Positions 1 to 12,200 of a stretch of 64,000 nucleotides of DNA are shown piece after piece. Location of the stretch: contig HG738136.1 of assembly GCA_000499405.2 (NCBI GenBank), positions 808,276-872,275 of the forward strand, read 5' to 3'. The position numbers were made by a program, and so were the translations under genes. The notes beneath the pieces are model-generated. The model was given only the letters and a program-made list of their open reading frames with translations, was not told the DNA's origin and ran no database searches. Within the stretch, counting starts at the first letter, position 1. Each line of letters begins with the position of its first letter. This DNA is from Onchocerca volvulus (lineage: Eukaryota; Nematoda; Chromadorea; Rhabditida; Onchocercidae).

Positions 1-153
1 AGTGTGATGTCACCAATTGTCTATAAAATGTCAATACTAGCTAATTCGATGGGACAAACAGAGATTAAATATACAAATATACACATACAGACAAGATCGA
101 TGTATAAATCGATTTTTTCCGCTTTTAATTCATTTTTGTCAACTTATCATCAC

Positions 154-156
154 NNN
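154..156. other. Assembly gap (3 N)
   Basis: Three N bases directly precede a long ACT/GCT trinucleotide array, so the gap is probably a repeat-caused assembly break and the true repeat length is unknown. Confidence 0.95.
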
Positions 157-527
<371 letters not shown>

Positions 528-3500
528 AATTGTTAAACTGCTGTTTGTTATTTGATGACAAAGTCTTTACTTCTAAAATTATGGAAATTCGATTGTTTTC
601 ATTGCAATTGTTTTATTCTATTCCAATTCCTTTATTTTCTCTTTTCAAGAGCTATCTTTTTAGCAATTTCTTGTGACAAATAAATTGTTATTTGGAGAAG
701 ATTAAACTTATCATTTTGCCAGATAGAGTTGACAAGATTGATAGCACAGATAAAGTTTGCGTTACTGAACAAAACACTTGTTTACAACAATCATCGATTC
801 TTTCGCATGATTCTTTCATTCTTTAAGCGGTAAATTATTTTTATTTATTATTAAAATAGATGCTTTTGTTTATTATTCAATAAGGATGAATGAATGATTA
901 TGACTCTTAAACTTTGTACAAATATTAATCTTGCTTAATTTAAAAAAAAAAAAAAAAATGTAAAAGTTTTCAATTCTAATCGAAATTTTTAACAAATTTT
1001 TTTTTTTTTTAATGTGATTAGTTTAATGATTTTTTGATATTTAATGATACTTCATTGAAATTCAAAATTTTTGCTTAACAAAATGGTGGTTAATATGGAA
1101 TGAATAATTATCTACCAAAAACTAATTTTTTAGCGAAGCCGGAATTGTGACGGAAATTTTAAAATTTATGAATGATATTTATGATGACATCATTTTGTCA
1201 AATTTATATATATTTTTTTTTCTAAATTTTTGGACTGAAATTTTTCGATTCTTTAAATTAAGACAAATTTTTTTATATGCCATCGAAAAATTAGGTTTTC
1301 CATTTAGATGTCTGAAAGAATGCTATTGCTTGAAAAAAAGTTTTTTTCTTTTTTTTTTGTTCAGTTTTCTAAATTTTAAATATTATTCGTTATCCAGAAT
1401 CATTATATCGTTCGATAATGAATGATTTTGATGTTAAGGCATATTTTTCGATGGACTGAAAAAATTTTTTTCAACGAGAATTCATGAGAAAATTTGTAGA
1501 AGTTATCTGATTTGATTATCAATCAATGATCTTCTTTCACATTGTGCTAGTCCAAGAAGATAGAAATTTTTGGTTTCATTTCCTCATCAGAGAATTATTC
1601 AATTTCAACACCAGAATTATCCAATTTTTTTTTCTTTTTAGACATTCCGCTATGTAAAAGTGCAAAATTGATTTTCAAAAAAAAAGAAAGTTTGAAAAAG
1701 TTGTGAAATATTTTTCCTTCTTTTTGATATTTAATTTCACTCAAATGACAAGTTATTGCCATTTTACGGAGAAATTTTTGACTTTTCGATGGAATTCCAA
1801 AATTAGGAAAGATTTAGACATGATGAAATGTGAAAAAATCCAGCCAAAATTTACGAATCAGAAGAGGAAAGAAGATATTCATGAGCAAAGCAAATCCTTT
1901 CATGGTCTGGAAATGAAATGGATGAAAATGAGAAGATTTAAAAAAATTTTTCAACAATGATAATTTCAGTAATCGAATACTCCCTTCATCTCTGGCAGTG
2001 AAAAAAAAAAAGAAAAAAAAAAAGAGCCATCCATCTATTCATTTTTCATCCTTTAACGGATTCTTACCGTCTTTTACAAATATTCCAATGATTGAAATAA
2101 AATTTCATCAAATTTTTCCTCTTTTCCGGTAAAATATTTCAATGGGAAATTTTGAATTCAATTAAATGATTCTTTTAATTAACTCATGAAATCACAATAC
2201 CTAGGAGTTTTTTTTTTTTTAATTAATTAATTTATTGCATTTAAAAATACATGTCACATTTTCTTTTTTTTTTTTTTTTTTTGTCGCATTTCATCTTTTC
2301 ATTGCGATGATGACAGCGAATTTCAGAATCTACTTGGGGAAGAGAAGATGTCAGACGATGATTATATTTAAACAGTTTATATCTTGATACAAATAGGAAA
2401 CTTTTTGAAAAAAATGCTATTATTGATTTTTCTGAAAGCTTCAAATATTTCCCATTATTTATGGCCGATTTTTTCTTTTTTCATATTTAATTGCAATGCT
2501 TCCACTTTTATCGATTTATTTTTCTTTCTCACATTTTGCGCATTCGCATTTGGTTAGAATGGCCATTGTTTGACTTTTTTTTTTTTTCTTTTAACGATCC
2601 TTTTTCGATTTTTCAAGAACATATCGGATTGGGGAAGTTTGCTCGGGACAGTTGATTAACTGCCATTGAAAATGTTCTGGTCATTTTAACTTTTAAAATA
2701 TTCAACAAATCAATCCATGTTTAAATTTCTCACTTCTATCTCTACGAATATTTCAAAATCACAATAAACTTTCTGTTTATTCATCAGTTTTTTTTTTTTT
2801 TTCGTTCTTTTTCGATTATAAGTTATAAATTCTTTTTTTTAAGTTTTAAAATTCGATAAGTTATAAATTTTCGTCCTTTTATTATTATCTCGTACTACTC
2901 AACTTCATCAGTCGTGACTTTTCATTATTGATAAATACAAAAGTTAACCTGTTTCTGATTTTTTGACCCGTAATTTTTGTTTCAAATATAGATTTTTCCA
3001 TTTCTAAGATTTGTCCATATATATATCTCGATATAGCTTTGATTAATTCATTTGATCAATTCATCAAAATTTTCAAAAAGCAACATTTTCAATAAATCCG
3101 CATGATGTGGACAGCCTGAAAAATATTCCTCTGCTATTTGTTTGATCTTTTCATTTTAGAATTGTTTTTGAATTTTCATCCTAGAATTTTCCTCAACCTT
3201 CAGTCGTACAAATTTCAGATGGTATAATATAAAATATATGCGTTGATTCATCAGTGTTTCGTATTATTTTATTTTTTATCAGTCTGTTTACATATTTAAT
3301 CATTTTAACTGTCCAAAGCCAAATTTCTCACTTTTTCTACTTTTTCTTACGATTTATAAACAAATTTTTTATGGCAAAATTTTCGGAAATAATTTGCTAA
3401 TCCAAACAAACGGGCAAAAATTACTTTTTTTTTTCTATCATTTTTTAAAAAATTTCATTTTTCCATGGCAGTCATAATTTTTCGAATTCTTTTTTATTTT

Positions 3501-4394
3501 CAAAATAACCATTACTACTTGAAATCATTTTTTATAAAATTTTTTTTTCTTTTTTATATTTTTGTAGAAATTTGTGTTTTTTCAAGTTAGGAAATGAAAA
3601 TTATATCCAATCGGTTATTTGGAAATCAACAAGTACATCGATATAATTCAATTTAATTAGTTTTCGCATTCGAGAAGTCTTCGAATTTGAAGAATTGCAG
3701 TTATTCCATACTTCAATATTTTAATTTTTCATTTCTATTTGAAAAAACCAATTTTTCTGTTCTCTTCCTGGATATAATTTATCACATAATTCATAAATGA
3801 AGATGTAAAGAGTCATGCAATTATTGGATTTCATCATTTGCTTGAGAAGAGGATCGCAACTATTTCGATTCTACTTCAGAAGAATCGCAAATAATTCAAT
3901 TATGAAATATTTTAGTAATCGTCTACTTGAGAAATATCGTAATGCTATTTCAGTATTTTTTTGAACAAATTTTCATTATTTTAAAGAGGAAGTATTTTTT
4001 ATTGTTGTCAAGTTCCATCTATATGAACATATGATTTATAAATTTGTCTCAGTTACGACTCAACTAATCAGTCAATTTCTAAAATAATCATTGCATTCCG
4101 TTAATAATTTGTTTGATATCTAGAAATATTAGATGATGTATGCTATATGTGTGTGTGTGTGAGAGATAATTTTTTGAGTTAATGAGAAAATAACTGAACA
4201 TTTGTATTTCAAGTTGCGATGTTGCAATGATACGATGACGACGAGACGATAATGATGATGATGATGAGATGTATCGATGAAATTTGAATGAAAAATTGAA
4301 TCATCCATCAATACATTCATTTTACAATTGCTGCTATCAGTTAGTGATGATTGGATAGACGATGTTATCTATTCTATACTCACAACATTTTATC

Positions 4395-4620
4395 ATTTTT
4401 TTTTTTTTTTTTTGTTTTCGCTTCCAATCCTATTTGGCAATTTTAAAACATCTGGTTATTGATTATGAAATTTTTCTTTTTTTTTTTTCAATTCTACTTA
4501 ACGATTTTAAAATATTTGGCTATTGATTATGCGATTTTTTTTTCTTTTTTTCTCTTTTTTTTTGGCGGTTTTAAAATAATTTGATCATTGTTTATGATTT
4601 TTTTTTTCTTTTTTTTTTTC
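4395..4620. repeat. Degenerate ~80-bp tandem repeat, 3 copies
   Basis: Three successive blocks, each a poly-T run followed by a 'ttttaaaa...tggttattgattatg'-like segment. The copies differ by substitutions and T-run length. Confidence 0.7.
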
Positions 4621-5168
4621 AATTTTGACAGTTTCGAAAAGAATTTTCTTTTCCTATTATTGCAATTAAGATTTGAAATTAGTTTGATAGCTAAAGGTAA
4701 GAATGAAATTGGAAAAGATTGATGATAAATAAGGGAAGAATTTTCTCGAAAGAAACAATTTTTTGAAATCCATAAATTATTTCATGCGCAAGATTTTTTC
4801 AATCCTCATTCACTATCGCTTAAAGTTATCTCCCCAAGGAATTTTGAATATTAAAGAAAAAGCAACTTTGTAACTAAGTTTTGAATACGCAGATATTGCA
4901 CTGGGAAATATCGGTAGATTTCAGGAATTTTATGAATTTCTCTCTTTTTTTTTTTATCTTCTGTTATCTTTACTAGGCATTATTATCAGCTTAAATCTAT
5001 CATATAAATGTGCAAAGATAGCGGAACAGATGGAATAAAAATAAATGATAGTTTTTTTTCTTCCTTTTTTTTTTTTTCTTTTTGGGAAAATATCTGATAA
5101 CAATGTTTTTATGAATTTTCTAAACATTCGTAATTCTTATTTGCTTTCTAATATCACTATCATTATTC

Positions 5169-5292
5169 GTAAAGTTTTATCATCACTTCATTGCACTAAC
5201 AAAGTTTTATCTCAAGTTCCTTGCATTAATAAAATTTTATCACCACTTTCTTGCATTAATAAAATTTTATCACTAACTCGTAAAATTCTACC
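5169..5292. repeat. ~30-bp tandem repeat, 4 copies
   Basis: Four degenerate copies of a unit beginning 'aaagttttatcatcac' and continuing with 'ttgcattaa'. It creates a spurious open frame across it. Confidence 0.75.
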
Positions 5293-6154
5293 TCAATTTA
5301 TATCATTAAACGATAAGAAATACATTTTTAGAATATATTTTGTGCAACTTTTTTAGATTTATTTGAATAAATTTTACTTCATAATATCTTTTTTGTAAGA
5401 ATGAATTCCGCCCATTTTTTTTTTCTCAATTAATTAAGTAATTCAGTTTGAGCTAAATGTTAACTGAATAATTTAAAATAAAGATATGAATAATGACTTG
5501 AAATATAGTTGAAATAAGTTTTATTTATAGTATCTTTTTTAAGAAAAAAACAATTAAAGAATTCCATGGAAAATTTGCGCAAAGAAGATTAAAGCATATA
5601 AACTTTAAAATTAAAACCTATCTTAGGACATTTCCTTAAACTCAGCCAAAAATGTTCATTTTTTCCAAGTAAGGTTCAATTTTTAGATAATCTGATTGGA
5701 GAGCTGTAGCTTGCAAACTTCCTCAAAGTTTTTGAATTTAGCGCGCTAAGTTTGATTCTCCAACCTGTTCTCCACTTTTGTCAGGTGTCACTTTACAATG
5801 GGCTATTTTCAAATGTTATTTTCCATCTTTTTCAAGTTTTAGAAAGTCATTAAATTTAAATTCTTCAATTGCAATAAAATTTTATTCATCCAATAAACGA
5901 CTGATAAGAATTAGTAGATGAAATGTGCTAACATCATCAATCAGAAGATTTAAATGATTATTCGTTATCAGAAACTTATCATTTATCGTATTAAGCCAGC
6001 AATTTTCTACCTACTTATTGATATATTTGTCGAAATATATTTATTGAATTGTATTGAAATATATACTGTGCTGAAATCAAAGTACATTTTGCGTTTCAAT
6101 GTCATGTCTTTTCATAAATTTCTAAGAAAAATGAATTTTCAATAATTTTCTTTA

Positions 6155-6161
6155 ATTTCAG
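6155..6161 (+). promoter_or_regulatory. Candidate trans-splice or 5'UTR acceptor of the coronin gene
   Basis: A T-rich stretch ending in TTTCAG precedes the proposed first coding exon by about 80 bp with no upstream coding exon recognised. In nematodes this position is typical of a spliced-leader acceptor, but an ordinary 5'UTR intron would look the same. The leader that would follow contains a 13-codon upstream ORF starting at 6164. Confidence 0.4.
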
Positions 6162-6242
6162 TAATGTTTACTAATTACATTCCCGCCATGGGCGATCTCG
6201 ATTAATCTTGGTGACATTTTACAAGAAATATTTCCTATAATT

Positions 6243-6249
6243 ATGTGCG
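6243..6249 (+). CDS. cor-1: Coronin exon 1, proposed start (7 coding nt)
   Basis: ATG TGC G is followed by a strong GTGAGTATT donor. The single left-over base matches the phase of the next exon, giving Met-Cys-Glu-Ala-Leu. Other starts upstream are closed by stops. The call rests on phase and donor quality only. Confidence 0.45.
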
Positions 6250-9200
6250 GTGAGTATTAATATGAATTTTATTATACTTTCTATTATATATTCAATCCAT
6301 TTTCCTAATTTATATAGAGATTTCACTAAAGAAGAAGAAGGTGAAAGAAGCTTAATTAGATTATTTACATGAATCTGATCGATAAATTGAATTATAAGGA
6401 AGCCTCGAATTTAGTGAAAAAGTTTATAAATTTCGGACATTGTTAATTTCTAGCATCATAATGATAAGTGCTTAATAGAAATAATCACTGATAGTAAATA
6501 ATCTTTTGTCATATAATACTTTATAATTCAACAATTAATTCTTATCACTCATGTTATTGTTATTTGATAATCTCAGTTTTTTATTGATTATCGAACTGTA
6601 TAATGATTTCAATAACTTTATTTTTTACTTTCGATAACTTTATAGCTAAAATTCCCATAAGTGACTTAACTTGTTAATCCAAGCTTGAAATATCTATTAA
6701 TTAGTTAAAATATATTAATTTGTGCCATTGTTAAAATTGCTTCTTCACTTAAATTTCATCTTTAGTGAAAGGATTGTTATACTTGATTCCTTTCGTTTTT
6801 TTTTTTCTTAATTTTTTTTACAAAAATTTTCCAAAAAAATTTAGATAATGTAATAAAGTAACTAAGGATCAATAATTTAATGTTATTCTTAATTTAGATA
6901 GAGTAAGATCATAATTGTTGGTGATGATGCTTTCACTGCCATGATGAATAATATCCCTCAGAAGTTTTATTGGTTCCAGAAGAATTTCTAAAGCTAAAAT
7001 AAGGAAACAGAGAGAAGTGAAAAGGTTATCGGAATAAATTTCAGAAGCTTTATCAAAGCTGAAATATTCGCGATTTCGTCACGTATATTCTAAAAGTGTA
7101 CGACGTAGTGAATGGTACGACACGGGACCGGGACATGGATTAGCGGTAGCCGCAAATCCGAAAATGATCGCATTGGCGATCGATGTTCCTGCTGGTGGTG
7201 TTGTTCAGGTTGCGAAATTATGTCGTATGGGTCGAGGACGAATGGAATTGGGCAAAATTAAAGATCATGAAGTATGCTTATCAGTTAGAATTTAGAATCT
7301 TATCTCTTTTATTGTCTGAAATACTTACAATTAATGATAAGTATTTAATCAACTTTTATTGCTAAATTTCTCTTATCCACTTAGTATTCGTCCTTGTTCA
7401 GCATATATGTTCTAAAAATCTTTTTCAAATACAATAAATAAAGTGTAAATTATCCATTTATTGTTAAGGAAAATAGTGATCGAGAAATCCTTGCTTTTTT
7501 TTTAGTGGTTTTAATAAAATTTAAATTATTGTTTATTTCAGGGTGCTGTATGTGATGTAAAATGGAATCCTTTTAATGATAACGTTTTAGCTACTGGATC
7601 TCATGATGCTACAGTTCGAATATGGCATATTGATGATATGCTAAGAATTCGGTTATTAATTTTCGTTTCTGATGAAATTTGACAATTATTATTAAAAGAA
7701 TTTAAAATTAAAAAATGAAAATTTCGATGATTTATTTCTTTTTTGTAATACGAACTTTTTAATTGGATAAAAGAAATATTGCAGGATGCATCCAACTTTT
7801 GCTTGCCGAAATTTTCGGTAATTTAGATAATCTAGATAATTTAATAATTTAGCTAATAGGTATTATGAAACTCATTAATATTTCTATCTTGTAAATTATT
7901 CGAAATCAAGTACACAGAACACTTATAAATATGCAATATTGCTATATTGTATTTAAATTTCATTAAATCGTTGCCTATGGAATGTTACGGAAAAAAAATG
8001 TTTAATCCAAAGATAGGAATTTTTAATTTCATCAGAAGTTACTTACTGATTATTGCACAAATATGTTAAGCCTTTAATGAAAATGTAATGCTAACAATTT
8101 TGGACTGTTTTAATAAAGATCAAGTTTATTTTTCTGGCTGCCAAGAATAGATTTAATAGGAAATTAGAAACTTAATTTTTATCAAAATTATAGTTGTTTG
8201 CGAATATCCAGAGCACATTCGCGTCGCGTTCATACAATTGAATGGCATACGACGGTTGATAATGCGGTTTTTTCGGCTTCATTAGATGGTCGAGTAGTGT
8301 TATGGAATATTGAAACCGATGATATTGTATATAGAATTGAAGATTGCAATGCTGTTTCAATGAGCTTAAGGTTATTTATTTTTTCCTAATTTTTAAGGAA
8401 AACTTTTGCGAGAAAAGATTTATATAACTATAATGAAAAATAATTTGGAATCATTGATAAATGCGATTGTTCTAGTTTCAAATTTAAATTCTTACAATAT
8501 ATCACTATTCATTCTTTTTTTAGAACCATACTGACTGTCTTATTTTCAAAATTTAAGTTTTCCAGTAGAAAAAAAAAAGATATTTCTAATACAGGATTAA
8601 TTAAAATATATTTATGAATAGATCTCAATTTTGAATATACGATTGAGATATTGAGGGAGATAGTTCGTCATTATTTATAAATTTCGGAAGATATTTATCA
8701 GTTATCAGATTTGCTCATAATCAAAATACTTAAATTTATACTTAGAAGTAATAAAGGTAGTATGGTTCCAAAAAAATGAATATTGTTATACTCAAAGAAT
8801 TTAACTTTGAAAATAGGATAGTTAGTAAATTCCAAAAAAAAAAAAAAAGAAGAATAATGGTATATACAAAGTAAGTGTTATAATTTTTAAATTTTTTTTT
8901 TTTAAATTCTGAAATTATACTGATGATTCCATATGTATAATTTCAGCTACAATTGTTCCGAATTTGTGATAGCGACTAAATCGCATGAATTATCAATTTA
9001 CGATGCACGTACGGGTGAAAAACAACGTAGCACACAACTTATTCATGATGGTAGTATGCTTTCACGAGTTTTATTTTATGGAATTCCGGATGCGAGCAAC
9101 AATGAACGTATTATAACAACTGGTAGTTCACGGAGTACTCGACGGCAATTAGCAATTTACAACTCTCGATCTTTGGATGTACCGTTAACTGTTGTTGATA

Positions 9201-12200
9201 TCGATGGCGGATCTGGTTTTCTCATGCCTGTGATTGATAATGATCTCAATTTGTTGTACATTGCTGGAAAGGTCAGTTCAGTTTAAAACTCAATTTTCAG
9301 CTGAATACAAATCACTTCAAAATTTTTTCAAAATTCAATTTTCAATTGGATAGAAAATCATTATATGTTCGAGCATTTTATTAAAATTTCTAAATTTATA
9401 TATTTGAAAATTCAATTTTGATAACGTTCTGCCAATCTTCTAGGGTGATGCCAATATTCGATTTTATGAATTATTAGATGAAGTACCATTTATATCATAC
9501 TTAAATGAATCTTCCGGTTCCAAAGCACATACAGCGGTATGTCAGCTTCCTAAGCGTGGTCTCAGTGTATTACAATGCGAAATTATGAGGATATTTCGAG
9601 TAGATGCTGAACAACTAGTTATTGAACCATTGTCGTTCTTTGTTCCGAGAAGAGTAAGTTTCGAATCTTGAAATGATTATTTCTTACTTTTTAAAAATAT
9701 CACGTTGGCTGTAAAATTTAATGATCCAGTTAGATTATGAAATTTTTCAACATAATTTTCTATTTTTCTTCTTTCTTCTTTTCTTTGTTTTTTTTTTTTT
9801 TTTTAATTTAGAGGGCTGTTAAAGTGCTCAGATAATAAACAAGATGAGTTGAAAAAAAGAGATATTTGCTGTAGCTACGAATATCAACAAAAGTTTTCTG
9901 TTTTTCATTTGTTTACTGGAAGGAATAGCTTTTCTTCGTGCTGGTCTGCTCTTTATTTCTTTTCAGTTTCTTTTTTTTTTTTTTTTTTTTGGATTCGAGT
10001 TAGGAAAATTACAATTTTCAGTTTTTAATTAATTTTTAGTTATTTTACTTTGATCATTTTTTTTCTTCTTGAGAATAGTGAAAATTGCTACAATTCCAAG
10101 ATACCTTTGAATTATCAATTTACTTTCAAATATTGCTGAAGCTCAAATTTTTTTATTTATTCAATCTCCTGAATTTTGTTACATTATCAGTGATAAGAAT
10201 ACCAATCTTGTAGTTATCGGCTCTTCTCTGTTAAGTGTATACTACAATTTTATACAATATAGACATGCGTCATAGCTTACTAACTTACCACACTTAATAA
10301 AATCTGAAAGGGAGCAGTTGATTCGGGATCGATCTCATATTTGGTTGATTGAAACTTTCTTAATTATAATGTCGGGCCAAATTTATTTCGAATAATATTG
10401 AAAATTAACTGGACTTGGCCACGCGAAGCACATCCGAGTCCAGCTAATCTATAAAAATAAAAATGTAAATGTTCGTTTGTTCAAGTCTTAAATCCCCGGA
10501 AGTTTTTAAAAATACGCGCCTATTCGAATGCAACGTTGCATTGAAATTTCAAGTCAATCGGTGAAGAACTTGAAACATTGCGTAAAAACATCTACATTTT
10601 TTTAACGACGAACATTTACATTTTTATTTATTTAGATTTGTCATTGATGTGTCATTGAAAGTTATTGGCAATGTCTTTTATGCTTTGGTGAAGTTATTTC
10701 ATTTTAGGCTGACGGATTCCAGGCCGATCTGTATCCGCCAACGCGGTCACCAACTCCGTCATTATCATTTCGTGAATGGTTAGCTGGTTTAAATCGTGAA
10801 CCAATCATGCTCGAATTGAAAGATTGTCTGTTGAATTGTACAAACAAGCCAGTAACATTCGCTAAAGAGAGTAATCGGACCAAACTAAAAATTGCCGATG
10901 TCAATAATGATCGTAAATTCCGATTTTTATCGCAGGTACCACAATTCGATACATAAAATTGAAACTGCAAATCATATTTATTTCAAAATTAGGTGAAAGT
11001 TTTGCTAATAAAATCAAACTTACGATTTTCAGTGGTGGCTTAAAAATTATAGCTTAATTATTTATTTTAATTGTTGATGGGATTTTAAACATTCGGAATT
11101 CCTGAGATATCCTAAAGTGCAAATATTGTTGCAATTGAAATTGTTGATTGTAATCATTAATAAACTTATCAGTTCATCAAACAGAAAAGAATTATGCAGT
11201 AACCGCAGTTGTTCTCGTAATGTGTAATATGGATGAAGAAAGTAGAAGACTAAAGTATTTTCTAACAATCGTTTCTTATATTCTTGTTGTAAGCTTTGTA
11301 ATGCTTTGAAGATTCCGAAAATTTAGTTAATGAAGGTCTTTCTTAAAATAAAAGGGGAAGAGAGAGAAAGAGAGAAAAAAGATAACTTCTTAAATTATTG
11401 TATTTCTTTTTCAAAAAGAGAAAAATGCGATAATTTTCCTGAAAACATAAAGTTTCAAATTGTTTGAACTTAAAATTCTTCTACTTTCTAAGTATATCGG
11501 TTTAGCAGTTTTTTGGATTAGTAAAAATGCTCTAATTTTCCAAAATTTAGAATTATTATTTTCTAAGTTATCGTTTTTTTTTTTTACTTGCTCACTTAAT
11601 CGATTTTATTATTAGGTGACAAAACCTGATTATCGTGAAATAACAGATCGTGAAGATCGTGAAGAATTAATGAAGATTAAAAGGATTAAAGCAAAACTGG
11701 CAGCCGAAGTATCCGCAGAGGAAATTGATAAAGAAGAACATATGAATGGGTTGGTTATTACTCAAATTAAATCATTTTGTTATATCTTTAATTTAACCAT
11801 TCTAGGTAGAATTTACGTGAAATTTGTTAGTTTATTTAGTGATTTCTTACTGATATTTCTCGCCTTAATTTTTATCCTTGTATCGTCAAATTTCTTCTTT
11901 TTTTTAAGAATTTTTAAACATCATTTTACAAAAAAGAAAAAAAAAGAAAGAAAATATTTTTAATGACTTCAGTTTTAATTCTATTTTTCAAATTGTGGTA
12001 TGATTCGTAGTTATTTAAAAAAAAAAAAAAAATTGAAATTTTCTATTTTTTACTGTATTTTCTTCTTTTTTTTGGAGAAAAATGAATGAAACAAATGTTA
12101 TACATATTGGAGAGGAAAATAACGAAAATGGAAATATGCCATTGTCATCTTCATCTTCAATCAACGAGAAAAATATTTCAACTGTTGCTACCGCTGTTGA

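Larger units (their letters stand above)
528..6160. other. Intergenic, no gene recognised
   Basis: AT-rich DNA with many T runs. The longest open frames here are low-complexity Phe/Ile/Lys/Leu strings without splice-bounded or family-like sequence. Small repeats at 4395-4620 and 5169-5292 are listed separately. A less AT-rich patch near 5700-5820 could belong to the coronin promoter region, but no motif was convincing. Confidence 0.6.
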
